DNA from: Scenedesmus sp. ARA3 | Taxonomy: Eukaryota; Chlorophyta; Chlorophyceae; Sphaeropleales; Scenedesmaceae | DNA length: 64,000 nt | Assembly: GCA_004335835.1 (NCBI GenBank) | Contig: RWJK01001027.1 | Location: 3,618 to 67,617 of the forward strand | Reading direction: 5' to 3' | Shown: positions 1 through 15,296 of the stretch, in pieces | Layout of the letters: every line of letters begins with the position of its first letter | Numbering within the stretch: position 1 is the first letter of the stretch | The notes under the pieces: generated by a model | What the model was told of the DNA's origin: nothing | Databases searched by the model: none | The model's input: only the letters and a program-made list of their open reading frames with translations | Made by a program: the position numbers and the translations under genes

Positions 1-180
1 AGGTCTCGCAATGGTGCGAGAAGTTGCAGAGGCTGCCGTGCAGCAGCTCCTGCTGGTAGTGACACTGGTGCCTGCTGCTGCTGCTGCTGCTGGTGTCCTT
101 CCGCGGCAGGTCTTGCTGCTGGCTGTGCTGCTCGTGCCTCTGCGGCAGGAGCAGCAGCAGCAGCAGCGACAGGGCAAGTA

Positions 181-216
<36 letters not shown>

Positions 217-438
217 TGCTGCGCTTGGCTTCCAGCACCTGGTGACACTGGTGACACCAGTAACACAGTCAATCTTGGTGACACGGGTGACAGCAGCGTC
301 GGTAGGCTGCTCATACGCAGCAGCAAGCCTGGCGGTGTATGGTGCTGCTGCTGCAGCTGCTGCCGCTGCTGCTGCCGGGGCCGCAGCTGCTGCAGATGCA
401 GTGCCGGTGTGTGGGGCTGGATGGCAGCTTGGTGGCCG

Positions 439-473
<35 letters not shown>

Positions 474-854
474 AGGCAGCTGCAGATGCTGTCTAAAGAC
501 GAACGAGGCTTGGGGTGGGCCAGCTGCTGCTGCTGCTGCTGCTGTTGCTGCTGTTGCTGCTGCAGCAGCAGATGGTTTTTGTGGTGGCAGGCCTGGCACT
601 GCCAGCCATGCTATGCTGCTGCCATCTGGTGCTTTGAGGGGCTGGAATGGCAGGCTTGCACAGGGCAGCAGCAGCATTTGCTGCTGCTGCTGCTGACCTT
701 GCTGCTGCACTTGCAGTGCTTGCTGTGATGCAAGAGCATCAGCGCTTTCTGCCTGGTCTGCTGGGGGGGCCCTGTTGTGGCTGTGTGCAGCAGCTGTGTG
801 CTGCTGCAGCTGCCGAGGTCCCTCGTCCTGTGCATTGCAGAGTGCTGGCGTGGC

Positions 855-888
<34 letters not shown>

Positions 889-926
889 GATGTCGAGTTG
901 ATCCTGCTTACTGATGCATTATTCAT
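1..926 (-). CDS. Gln/Ala-rich protein, N-terminal part (runs off the left edge)
   Basis: A single minus-strand frame stays open from an ATG at 926-924 to the left edge of the window, about 308 codons without a stop. An in-frame TGA lies about 25 nt upstream of the ATG. The product begins MNNASVSRINSTSEQ, followed by a run of Gln. It then alternates Gln-rich segments, Ala runs (about 11-12 Ala near 441-473 and 181-215) and short unique stretches such as PPQASFVFRQHLQLP and SSLPTLLSPVSPRLT. The triplet tracts are all in register with this frame, and the unique spacers between them are open too, which argues for coding rather than chance. No domain is recognisable. Poly-Gln/poly-Ala regions of this kind are common in algal transcription and RNA-binding proteins, but that is only a guess. 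An alternative is a low-complexity stretch that is open by composition. Confidence 0.4.
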
Positions 927-3245
927 GATGCGGGCACTGCCAGTGGCGTATCAGCTTGGTGTGCAGCAGCCTAGGCCTGCCAGGACAGCAGCAGCGGTAG
1001 CAGCAGCACAGGACCATGGGAAGGCTGCCAGGCTGCACTGCCAGCACAAACAGGGACTCATTTCATGAACTAGTATGGCGAGTGCTCACTCACGAATCAT
1101 GTGCGTCTTTGAAAGAATCGAAAACGCTCAGGTTGCAGGACCAGCAGGAGAAGGGGTTCGATCTGATTGCACAGCACATCCCCACTCAGATCCGCACCCT
1201 TATTGTCATCTTCTTACCAATTAAATTGCTTTGTTCAGCTGCTACCTTGCTAACAGCGCGGAACGAAGAGCAGCACACGAGCCAAGGTTCCTGATGCGCG
1301 AACACCGTGTGAATGTTGCTGATGTGCCTTCCGTCTGAGCTAGGTTGACCAACGTAGGCTTGAAAATCAGTGCATCAGAGCACAGACTAACCTACGCTTC
1401 AGCAGCGTATCCGTTAAATGTGACTGACGGTCAGGGCATGTGACCAGTGCAGCCACCACCTGTGACAGGTGGGCAGCACCCCTGGTGTTTCCCTGTGGCG
1501 TACGTAGCAAGGATTGCAGGGAAGACATCACATTCTGCAATAGCTATATGCAACATATTGTGCATGACCGGCTACTGGTCCATGACATATGAGTTAAGTT
1601 AAGCAGCCAGCAACCCCCATGAAGCGAATAAACCCATTGACAGGCTGTCACTTCAGCCACCATGCATGATGCATGCCACAGTGTGGCACGACGGCCTGCA
1701 GCCAGGGCATCCACACGTACGCTGCCTTGACACATTTGATTGATGATCAAGTCACAATTTGCAAGCTTTCTGACGTGCTGAAAGCATGTTCCCCTGCCAG
1801 CCTTGAGCAAGGCATGCAGTCCACTCATGCAGCAGCTTTGACAGCTGCGCACGCAGCAGACACACTGTCGATGAAAAACAAGGTGAGGACGATGACGGTC
1901 CAAGGTAACCCAGCAGCAAACTCCTGCAGCGTGCCCTCCCTTACAGATAGCAGCTGGTGGCCAGCAGCCATGCAAACTCACAGATGACAGCACAATACAA
2001 CACCAGCCGCAGAAGGAGCGAACTTGAAGGCTCGCCCCCAAGCCTGGCTGCTAACAGCTACGACAGCACACACCAAACAGCACAAGCGCTGTTGCACCCT
2101 AACAAATCAAGCACAACTGCACGGATCGCCATCTGCTAGATACTCTCCTGCTCGCACCCTACAGGCCGCCGTAGCAACAGGCCGCCAATGTGTGTCACAT
2201 AGATCGCATTGTGCCCAATGCTCTTCCTCAACAAAGCCTAGGCACAGCGCCGACTCGCCCGGCCACTGCCGACGCAATGAAAGCTGTCAGATGCATAGCA
2301 TGTGTTATGCATACTACAAGTAGGCTCACGCATATGAGACATGGCAGCAGCTGCAGCTGTGCCACGCTATGGCTAGCTAGCTACAGCCGCTAGCTCAGTT
2401 GCAAGGCAGCTGCAGACAGCCCGTACATTATGGAAGTCAGTATGCACTGCCGTCATGCATGCTACCGCAGCACTGCACACACCATGTCCGCTCACAGTGC
2501 TAATCACCCTTGCTAGGTTGCAGCTGTTGCTAGGGTTGAGGCTGCTGCTGCGATGCACATTCAAGTCAGCCGTCTAGCTGAAAGCAGCCAGCGCATTCAG
2601 TATATGCAAGGCAGTTTGAGCAATCATGCCGATCCTCAACTGCTGCTCAAAGCAACTGATTGCCAGCTGCCAAGCAGCCGTCTCCGCTGCAATATCTCTC
2701 GAGTAACAATAACAATAACATGCTTTGTCATTGTTATGGTATGAAACGTGTTATGATATATGTCAGACAGGCCTGTAAGGTGCAGCCATTCTGTACTGCA
2801 GTCGGGCACACATGCCTTGCAGCTGCAGATGTGGCGTGCACCGGCCATGAACAGCATGCATGAGAACACATCTGCACATGCACAAGTCAGAATGAATAGT
2901 CAGGGAGCTGCCCAGCATGCCTAGTAAACAGCTGGCAATTCAACTGCTGCTGCATAGCCCATTGCAACCCCAAACTAGCCCCAAAGGCAGACTCTGTCTC
3001 TCGCTCATATGACTGTGCACACACGCACCAGAGAAGCACCATTGTGTTCGTCAAGGGTGCACTGCAGGTGTGAGGCGCACAGCTGCCTTCCTTGCCAACG
3101 CAATAGCAGAGTGGACCGACAAACAACCCTCCCATTTGATCAGCACATACGGTTAACCTCTGCCAGACCTGCATACAGCTGCAGCACATGGCAGCTGCTT
3201 GCTGTACATATCAGCTCAGGTGCTCAGCAGTGCACCCGCTGACGC
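927..3245. other. Intergenic region without a supported gene
   Basis: No frame here shows domain similarity, sensible splice structure or low-complexity coding in register. The longest open frame (1544-2041, minus, 165 codons) is rich in Cys and Trp and looks like a chance frame. The region should hold the promoter of the gene at 1-926 and sequence downstream of the LRR gene. A local GCATGC/TGCATG-rich texture and the alternating run ATAACAATAACA near 2709 are the only visible structure. Confidence 0.5.
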
Positions 3246-3250
3246 TTACA
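3246..3250 (-). promoter_or_regulatory. Candidate poly(A) signal TGTAA of the LRR gene
   Basis: TTACA on the plus strand reads TGTAA on the transcript, about 35 nt past the stop codon of the minus-strand LRR gene. TGTAA is the usual chlorophyte polyadenylation signal. Its position is plausible, but the resulting 3' UTR would be short. Confidence 0.35.
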
Positions 3251-3284
3251 AAATCACACAAGACACAAGCGCCGCAAGAACGCC

Positions 3285-3329
3285 TTACTTTCCGTCCTCC
3301 TGCACCACTGAGCCGCCCCTGCTGCTGCC

Positions 3330-3376
<47 letters not shown>

Positions 3377-3860
3377 ACCAGCCGCTGAGGCCCGTGTTTG
3401 CCAGCACGCCCTCTTCACTCAGGCTTGCAACATACTCAAAGTTTGTGCCCTTGCCTTGGAAGCGCACACGGCCCCGCCAAGCAGCTGGCACACAGCCAGT
3501 CAGCAGCGGGTTGTCGTGTAAAGAGATGAAGCGCAGGCTGCGCATGGCGCCCCAGGCCTGAGGAATGGTGCCAGACAACTGCAGCAGCAGCAGGTGCAGC
3601 GGCGGCAGGTCAGCAGGTCAGCAGCGGGTTGTCATGCAGCGAGATGAAGCGCAGGCTGCGCATGGTGCCCCATGAAGATGGGATAGTGTGAGACAGCTGC
3701 AGCAGCAGGAGCAGCAGCAGAAGCAACAGCAGCAGCAGGAGCGGCGGCAGCTCAGCCTGTCAGTAGCGGGTTGTCGTGTAGGGATATGAAGCGCCGGCTG
3801 CGCATCATGCCCAATGTGGCCGGGATAGTGCCGGCCAGCTGCAGCAGCAGCAGCAATGAC

Positions 3861-3899
<39 letters not shown>

Positions 3900-6800
3900 C
3901 GACCATCTGGTTGTTGACCAAGGTGGGGAAATACAGGCTGCTGATCTCACCCACACAGTTCAAAAGCACCAGCATAGCTCTTTTCAGTGATACACACGCC
4001 AGCAGCACCCTAGCCACCTACCTGGTTGTTGTCCAATGTCAGAAAGCACAGGCTGTCCATGCCTGACCAGGCCTCCGGCAAGCTGCCGTTGACCATGCAC
4101 AGCACAACAACAAGCCAGGGAGGTACACACTTCCCAGGTCAACAGCTGGGAGGTAGAGGCTGTGTTGTGTCAACAGCATAACCACACTTGGCACTCAAAA
4201 CATGATTTTGACAAACACCTACCTGGTTGTTGTCCAGCGTCAGGAAGTACAGACTATCCATGCCCGACCATTCCTCGGGCAGGCTGCCATTGACCATGTT
4301 GTTCATCAAGTGCAGCTCGGCTTGGTCCTTCAGGCTGCCCCAGCTGCCAAACAACAATGCATGTCTATCTGGCAGTCTACAGAAGCACCTGCAGAATGCT
4401 GGCAGGCACCCACCTGGTTGTTGTCTAGCGTGAGGAAGTACAGGCTGTCCATGCCCGACCAGGCCTCTGGCAGGCTGCCGTTGACCATGTTGTTGTTCAA
4501 GTACAGCTCGGCCAGGTTCTTCAGGCTGCCCCAGCTGCCTGGCAGCGGGCCAGTGAGGAAGTTCTTGCCCAGGTTGACCGTGCTCAGCAGGCTGAGCTGA
4601 GACCTGCAGTGCATCATCATACATCATTGGGTTCAGGTTTGAAACAAGTGAGTGATCGCACATGGCCAGACTGTGTTGAGCTGCCTCAACCCCGCTCTGC
4701 ACCAGCAGCAACAACCTGCACACAGGCAGGCAGGCAATCATGAGGTAATTGACCATGTTGTTGTTCAGATAGAGCTCAGCAAGGTTCTTCAGGCTGCCTG
4801 GCAGCGGGCCAGTGAGGAAGTTCTTGCCCAGGTTGACAGTGCTGAGCAGGCTGAGCTGAGACCTGCAGGGCGGCATGAGAGTATGAAACTATAAGTGCCG
4901 GGGCACGTTTGTGGCAGGGGGCTAGTGGGGCAGCTCTTGCCCAGGTTGACCGTGCTGAGCAGGCTGAGCTGAGACCTGCAGGAAGGCATGCAGGCAGGCA
5001 TGAGAGTGTCAAACAGTAAGTGCCGGGGCACGTTTGTGGCAGCGGGCCAGTGAGAAAGAACTTGCCCAGGTTGACCGTGCTGAGCAGCGGCAGCTGAGAC
5101 CTGCAGGGTGGCGGGCAGGCAGAGAGGAGTTGGGCGTGTTGGGTGGCACGGCATTGGGTGCACATGCAACTGCCCTGTCTTGATAACACTGTGTTCAGCC
5201 TGCTTACACGCAACATGCAACCTCACAGTCAACAACATCAGCTGCTCACCACTGTGGCGGCAGGGGCCCTGACAGGTTGTTGTCGTCCAGCCGCACAAAG
5301 TAGAGCCCCTTGAGTGCCTGCCACTCACGTGGCAGCGGCCCCATGAGTTTGTTGCCAGCCATGTTGACCTGCAGCACAGCAAAACGTGCAGTATTTCTAA
5401 ATACAATGCACAAGTACAGCACCATGAATGCCCTCCACTCACGCGGCAGTGGCCCCATCAGCTTGTTGCCGGCCATGTTCACCTGCAGCCATGTGTGTTT
5501 CAGTACTGGGCTGTGTTTCAGCCATCTGTGTTTACTGGGCGGGCAGTGCCGTGGCTGTGTGTTTCAGCACTGGGTTACTCTCATGCAAATTCTGGAGATG
5601 CTGCAGGGCTGAGCTTGTTCGGGGCAGCGGCCCCATCAGCTTGTTCAGTGGTTACCAGCCATGTTCACCTGCGGCGGCAAGCAGGCACTGAGTTAAATGA
5701 ATCAGTTCGGCCTCACCTGCCCCAGGCTTGTGCTAAGTGCGACACTGCTGCTGCTGCTGCCATCCCCAACTTTGCCACAAACTCTGCCCAAGCCTCACCT
5801 GCCCCAAGATTGAGCCGAGTCCCGCCCACTGCACCGGCAGCACCCCTCGCAAGTTGGTGAATGTCAGCTTCACTTCCACCAGCTGCTGCTGCTATGGGGT
5901 GCCCTCAACAGCCATGAGCGGCTGCCTGACATGCCTTGGGAAGTGCATTGACACAGTGTGATGCATAACTGCTCCTGCTGCTGCTGCTGCTACTGCTGCT
6001 ATGCTAAAGATTCATTAAACTGCTCCACAACCCACCTGCCCTAAGATTGAGCCGAGTCCCGCCCACTGCACCGGCAGCACGCCTCGCAGGTTGGTGAATG
6101 TCAGCTTCACTTCCACCAGCTGCTGCTGCTCGTCGCAGCTGATGCCCTGCCACTTTGAGCATATCTCGCCTGCTGTTGCAGCCCGCCAGCTACGCACCAC
6201 ACTGCTGCTGCCGGCCATGAGCTGCTGCGTGGTTGACAGCAGCAGGGCAGCCTGCGCTGCTGTGGTGACTGCTGCTGGCGCCGCTGCTGTTGCGTTTGCT
6301 GCTGCTGGTGGTGCTGGTGGTGTTGGGGTCTTGGAAGGGGCTGGTGGGAGTGCAGGTGGCGGCGTGGGAGGAGTTTGTTCAGCTGGTGTGAGCTGGGTGC
6401 TTGCAGGATTGGCAGTTGTACTAGTGCTAGCAGCAGTAGGGATGAAGGAGGGTGGGGATGCTGTTGCTGCTGCTGCTGCCGCCGACGGTGGCACAACAGG
6501 CTGTAGCGCAGAGCGCAGTGGGGTGTGTGGGATGCTGGGGGTTGGGGCAGGGATGGCGAATGCTGGGCGGATGGAGGGAGATGGGTTGGCTTGGGGTTGT
6601 GATGATGATGCTGTTTGTGGGGGCGGTGGCAGGGGGTTTGTGGGCAAGCTTGAGGGTGATGATGGGGGCTTGGTAGCCTGCTGCTGTGATGCTGTGTCAG
6701 GCTGCTGCTGTGCTTGCTGCTGTGAAACTTGCGAGGGCTTAGCTGAGCCTGGCTGGCCTCCAAGAGTCAACACACCTGGAGAGTAGACTGTAGGCGCAGG

Positions 6801-6980
6801 TGCGGGCGATCTGGTGCTAGCTGCTGCCGGTCGAGGGGCTGGCATGAAACTAGGCCAAAGAATCTGTGCCGATGCCGAGCTAACCAGCAAGCAGGACATC
6901 AGCAAGAAGTATGGTAAACCATGTAATGTTATGGGAGCCATTCGGCTCCCTCTGCTGCTGTGCATGTGGTGGGGTGACAC
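3285..6980 (-). CDS. Secreted leucine-rich-repeat protein with Pro/Ala-rich linker
   Basis: Model: exons 6980-6036, 5368-5250, 4603-4414 and 3578-3285, with all phases compatible, giving 515 codons plus stop. Residues 1-39 contain a signal peptide (hydrophobic core FLLMSCLLVSSASA, cut near SAQ); translation may begin at the second Met, residue 15. A Pro/Ser/Thr/Ala-rich linker of about 190 residues follows, like cell-wall protein linkers. Next comes a plant LRR N-cap-like segment (ALLLSTTQQLM ... CSKWQGISCDEQQ) and about five repeats of the form L..L..L.L..N.L.G.LP..W that continue smoothly across every exon join. The C-terminus is a Ser run and a short charged tail; there is no kinase or membrane anchor, so an apoplastic or cell-wall recognition role is inferred. 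Each intron is packed with diverged copies of exon ends, so the choice among exon copies is a judgement: I took the copies that keep the LRR period and phase. Confidence 0.68.
3596..5482 (-). repeat. Tandem exon-edge copies inside the LRR gene introns
   Basis: Extra copies of acceptor plus exon start for exon 2 begin at 5482 (real 5368); for exon 3 at 5100, 4975 and 4862 (real 4603); and for exon 4 at 3838 and 3696 (real 3578). Extra copies of exon 3 end plus donor lie near 4223 and 4022, with a weaker one near 3900. Each keeps recognisable LRR sequence (for example NMAGNKLMGPLP, STVNLGK, SLHDNPLL) but drifts out of frame or into a stop after the copied part. The final exon is preceded by CAG/CTG tracts. 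Confidence 0.75.
5797..6130 (-). repeat. Partial duplicate of LRR exon 1 end
   Basis: The last ~95 nt of exon 1 with its donor side (6036-6130) recur at about 5797-5890, differing at a few bases. The copy keeps the SILG...-like end and the CACCTGCCC donor context. It is a donor-side exon-edge copy lying within intron 1. Confidence 0.7.
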
Positions 6981-8643
6981 ACTCGTGTTCGATGCCTAGC
7001 TGGTGACTATTGCTGTCGTGCCATGTACGCTAGCAATAAAAACGATCTGACATGATACGACGCTTTCAGCGAGTCAACGTTGCCGACAGTCAGTCTTATT
7101 GCAAAGCAACCGGGAGGCAAGTGCAGTCACTTGACAGACGCGGGTGACACGAGAAAGGAAGCTGCGTCAAATCGCGAATCTGTGAGTTGAATGGCGATCT
7201 TCGTTGTGGTAGCGTACTGACGCGGGCGATGCTGTCACATTTGTGTCAGCTGGTCAAGGCCACCGACCATGTCACTTTCAGCCCAGCTGCTGTCTTGGAA
7301 TGTTTGCGCATGCCAGTTCTGCCGTGAACAGTTTCAACTACTCCATCACGCCTTTAGTGTTCCTGCTGTATTCATTGTGGTTGAAGGCATCACAGGTCAA
7401 CACCTGTCTGCCAGACGGCCACTGCCACCGCCACTGCCACTGCCACCGCCGCACCGGCTGCCCAACCGCACAGTGCTCTGCTAACTGAACCAGAGCCAAG
7501 GCACACCAGTTTGTAAGCACCCGCTGCCTTTACAGTTGAAACACAACCGCTTCACTGCCTGCTAGGCTGTGCTACAGCAGCAGCCTGCACAGCTGCTGTG
7601 TAGGCACTGCTGGTACGACGCACAACTGTCATAACACAAACATCAGTAGGCCCAGCATTCCACCACGCATCCAGCATTAAATACATGCTCTTGTGCATAT
7701 CCACACAGACACACGACGTTACTTGTTCGGTAAACAGCTGCACAAGCTGCACAAGCTGCACAGAAGACACAATCACAGCTGCATGCAGTCCGTGCTGGGA
7801 TGACGTCCCGCACCAGTCTGATACCAGTTCTGTAGTTCATACCTACAAATAGACAATGCCAAGCCTGTTCATATACAAGAGCAACTTCTGCCGTTGTTGT
7901 TCAAGGCAGAAGCCAAATGCCTGTGCATCTGCGATTGCCCTAGGCCGCATCTACCACAGAAGCCGGCAGCTAGCATGTGCCCAACAGCCACCTTTGGTGC
8001 AACTTGGTTGACCCGCCTGGCCCTCCCAGAGGAGCAGCGCTGGCTGCTAACAAACCCCGCACATGCACCACCTGCAAGCAGCAGCTGGTGCTGCAGCCCA
8101 CAGATAGACTTGTATCTACACAGGGAACGCACGCCGGGGATCATTCCCATGATGCACACAACCCGGATGTTCAGCGTCCGCAACATGCGCTTGACGGTAA
8201 GCCCGGTGCTGCAAGCTTGCTGCACATCGCAGCAGGCCCAACTCTGCAGGCAAGCATGCATGCCAAGCGTACTCCAGCTCAATCTTGTCTGCAAGCGCCA
8301 ACAGAGAGAGTGTCATCAGTGCTCTGGACACTGCGGGTAAAAAGTCCGCTAAAACGATGCCCGCTGACATTCTTGTCTGCATGTGCCGGCAAAGATGCAT
8401 TTTTGTCTGCATGTCCCGGCACATACACATTCTTCTTTGCATGCACCAGCACAGACGCATTCTTGACTGCACTTGGTATGAAGCACGACTGCACTGCTGC
8501 ACAACAGCAGCAACCAAACATGCACTGGCACACTGGCGCCGCAAGACCGCCATACACCCCACCCATTCTCTACCCCCTTCATCACAAAACACGACACGAC
8601 AGTCATACCAACAAAGTAACATGTTACTATGTTACATAACACC
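6981..8643. other. Intergenic: 3' flank of Lifeguard gene and promoter of LRR gene
   Basis: No supported gene. The short frames seen on both strands lack any recognisable protein feature. A TTACA (TGTAA on the minus strand) at 8632-8636 is only about 8 nt past the Lifeguard stop and may or may not be its poly(A) signal. A GCCACTGCCACCGCCACTGCC-like microsatellite sits near 7420-7450, and a ~30-bp minisatellite near 8367. Confidence 0.45.
8367..8475. repeat. Minisatellite, ~30-bp unit, about 3.5 copies
   Basis: A unit starting CATTCTTGTCTGCATG repeats at about 8367, 8398, 8427 and 8457 with several substitutions per copy. It lies in non-coding DNA downstream of the Lifeguard gene. Confidence 0.75.
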
Positions 8644-9313
8644 CTAATCGTCTTCGCTGCCGCCCTGCAGCTGCGTCAGCACCTGCAGCACGTACATAAA
8701 CAAGCTGATCACATCTGTGTACACATTCAGCACGCCAAACACAACCTCATCAGGTGAAACACCGTGGTACCCGCTTTCCCCGCTAGCTAGCAGCTGCACA
8801 TCACATACCAAATAAGAACTAAACAGCAGCGCGCCACACCCCGCCACCAGCAGATGCAGCGTTTTGAACCCTAAAAACCAGTTCGCCAGGCCCAAAACCA
8901 GCAGCAGCACGACCGCACTATACAAGATGCCGCCAGACGCAGTGAAATCAACGGCGGTCTGCGACGCATACGCAACTAGCGCTACACTCACGCTAGCTGC
9001 CAGCAGCAGCGCTAGCAGCAGCACCGGTGTGCCATATGTCGCACTTGCAGTTCCTACCAGCAGCCCACTTGCAGCAGTCAGCAGCGCGAGCAGTAGCTGG
9101 TTGGTGGGGTGCCGCCGCCGCGCAGATTGCGACCACGCAGCAATCAGCAGCACTGTAAAAGCCATGATAGCAGTCAGGCCACACACCCAGGGGTTGGCAT
9201 GCAGGAACTTGCGGGCTGGCTTGTTGCCATGTATGGGTGCTGCGATGGCGGCTACTGCCAGCAGCTGCAGAGCCACCAGGACGAGGAGCTTGCGCAGGAA
9301 CGCGTGGCGCACC

Positions 9314-9344
<31 letters not shown>

Positions 9345-9660
9345 GACATGGAGGATTAGTCAATGCAGCAGCATGATGAGACAGCAGCTGCAGCGAAACT
9401 AGCACTAGCAGCTTGCGCAGAAACGCGTGGCGCACCTGGCAACAGCAGCAGCAGCAGCAGCGATAGGGAGGCTTAGTCGATGCAGCAGCATGATGAGACA
9501 ACAGCTGCAGCGCCACCAGCACCAGCAGCTTGCGCAGGAATGTGTGGCGCACCTGGCAGCAGCAGCAGCAGAAGCAGCACGACCGGTGAGGTTATGCAGC
9601 AGAGGCAGCAACGTAGTCAGGCAGCAGCCTAGGCATGGGCAGCAAGGCACCTGCTTGGGT

Positions 9661-9712
<52 letters not shown>

Positions 9713-10594
9713 GCAGGCGGCAGGGCGTGGTGGTGCAGCAGCACAGTGAATCAGCAGCAGGCATGCACATGAACACTGTCATTAGCACCCTAAGCAGATA
9801 GGCATGGCGCCCCTGGTGCGTTGGTTTGCAGCAGTAAAGCAGGCAGCAGGAGGCAGTGGTAACACTGCACTGTGAGACACCAGCGACGGCATGCGCGCAC
9901 GACGGAAAACTCGAACCCACCCCAACCGTCAGCCACCATCGCCCTTTGCTCTCACCTGCCGGTTTGCAAACACCATGTCTTCGACAAACCCGCCAGCCCC
10001 GGACAGCAGCGGCACCCCAAAGTCATCGCCATAGCTGGCCCCATACACCACGCCAGCATACGGAGCCATGGCCACATCATACGGCACAGGCAGGCCATCT
10101 AGCACGCTGTGGTACCCATACACAGGCCCTCCTGCTGCTGCTGCTGCTGCTGCTGCTCCTGCTGCTGCTGCTGCTGTGGGGGTTGTTATGGTGCTGCCGT
10201 TGGCTGCCGGTGGTATGTCTGCTGCTGCTGCAGGGTAGCCTGCCGCTGCTGCTGCTGCTGCTGCTGGGCCCCAAAGCACCTGTGTATGTGGCTGCAGCTG
10301 CGAGGACTGCAGCAGGTGCTGCTGCTCTGTCAAGGTGAGGCTGTATGCTCTGCTGCTGACTGGCAGTTGGCTGGAGGCGTACAGCTGCTGCTGCTGCCGG
10401 GCTGCTGCCGCTGCCGCTGCTGCTGCAGCTGCGATCGCTTCAGGGGATGCTGGGTAGAGGTGAGCAGCCTCGTTGCGGGGTAGGCTGGTGAGGGGCTGGG
10501 GGAAGGCTGGGGGTGCCATGGGCAGCAGGTCGTCATTGCCTGCACTGAACTGCTGCTGCTGCTGTCGCTGCTGTTGTGCTGCTGCCTTCTTCAT
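8644..10594 (-). CDS. Lifeguard / BAX inhibitor-1 family membrane protein
   Basis: Model: exon 1 10594-9956 and exon 2 9312-8644, phase 0, 435 residues. Residues 1-~170 are low-complexity (Gln, Ala, Pro, Tyr). A family-typical lead-in follows (DDFGVPLL...FVEDMVFANRQ|VRHAFLRKLL), then about seven hydrophobic helices and the family's C-terminal signature (SSYLVCDVQLL, SGYHGVSPDEVVFGVLNVYTDVI). Known members are ER/Golgi membrane proteins that limit ER calcium content and stress-induced cell death; that role is inferred from family. The join is certain because exon 1 ends exactly where family members continue with the VRHAFLRK motif. The Ala/Gln-rich N-terminus is longer than in land-plant homologues. 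The intron holds three further copies of the start of exon 2. The gene is divergent from the cytidylyltransferase gene. Confidence 0.9.
9313..9830 (-). repeat. Array of exon 2 start copies in the Lifeguard intron
   Basis: Acceptor plus exon 2 start (CCAGGTGCGCCACGCGTT in the real copy at 9312) recurs at 9434 and 9553 with a period of about 120 bp, and in a more decayed form near 9817 (RHAYLLRVLM). Every copy is preceded on the sense strand by CTG triplets, and the near copies keep AG|GTGCGCCAC. Each copy runs through VRHAFLRKLLVLV.LQLL and then diverges into non-family sequence. A (CAG)n tract of about 15 units lies at 9661-9708. Confidence 0.85.
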
Positions 10595-11438
10595 TGTGCC
10601 AAGACTTCTGCCAGGGCTGCTGCTGGCAGTATGGGGGGCCCTCAGGCAGCAACAGCAGACAGAGCTGCTGCGTGCTGCGGGCCAGCCGCTCTGAGTATGT
10701 CACTGGGGTGTGTGGTGTGACAATTCTGCTGGAGAAAGTAGCTGAAGCCAGCCCTGTGCTGGTGCTGGTGCTGCTGGTGCTGGTGCTGGTGCTGTGTAAG
10801 CTTGCCTAAACCTGTGCAGCAGGCAGCAGGCAGCCGTGGCTGTGACGTGCTGGCACGCAAGCCTGGAGACGCTCACTTGGCAACGTTTCCCAAGAGTTGC
10901 ACGCAGTTAGTGTAGGCTAGAGTTGAAGCGCGCAGCAAGAAGCACAAAGCACCACATTGCTGCTGCCAGTGCTGCTGCTGCTACTGCTACTACTACTGCT
11001 GCTGCAGCACTACTGGTTGGTTGCTGTGAGCTGCATGCGGCATGGGGCTCTTCCAGTGTCGTAACAAAGCTCCAAGCACCTACTGTTGATGATGAATGCG
11101 CCTGATCCTTTACTCCTTTGGTAAGTGGCCCTCTGTGTCTGCACAGCCTGGTGCAACTCAGACGTTGTCTCCCGGAACAGCCTTCACCGTCACTTCTGCA
11201 CCCATTCTCAGATTTTTAACTGATTTATCGTTATGTTGTCGGCGTGCAGTGACTAGGGACACTTCCAACGGAGAACTTGTTACTGCAGTCCCTGACTCAC
11301 GAGCTTGTACCCGACGCACCCGCTTGCAGAGCTCTAGGCTGCCAATCCACTCTACCTCAGCCCTTTTCTGTTACGTGCTCAGTGTCGCACGACGCGCAGC
11401 TGCTGCTGTGGCAGTTGATTGCTTGTAGTTGACACAAC
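10595..11438. promoter_or_regulatory. Divergent intergenic region between Lifeguard and CCT genes
   Basis: Two genes are transcribed away from this 844-bp stretch, so it must contain both 5' UTRs and promoters. It holds GCTGGT-type repeats near 10760-10795 and CTG/CTA triplets near 10965-11000. No clear TATA box or operator could be picked out. Confidence 0.45.

Positions 11439-15296
<3,858 letters not shown>

Noticed and set aside
242..901. Plus-strand frames made of Ala, Cys or Leu runs
   Set aside because: They are shadow readings of the triplet tracts; only the minus frame keeps all tracts and the unique spacers open together.
1544..2041. Minus-strand frame of 165 codons as a gene
   Set aside because: Cys/Trp-rich composition, no domain, no splice context, and an overlapping plus frame is equally open.
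6091..6786. Plus-strand frame of 231 codons opposite LRR exon 1
   Set aside because: It is the antisense of the Pro/Ala-rich linker; the minus frame has the signal peptide and LRR continuity.
7869..8640. Overlapping frames on both strands as a gene
   Set aside because: They are caused largely by the 30-bp minisatellite and lack any protein feature or consistent splice sites.
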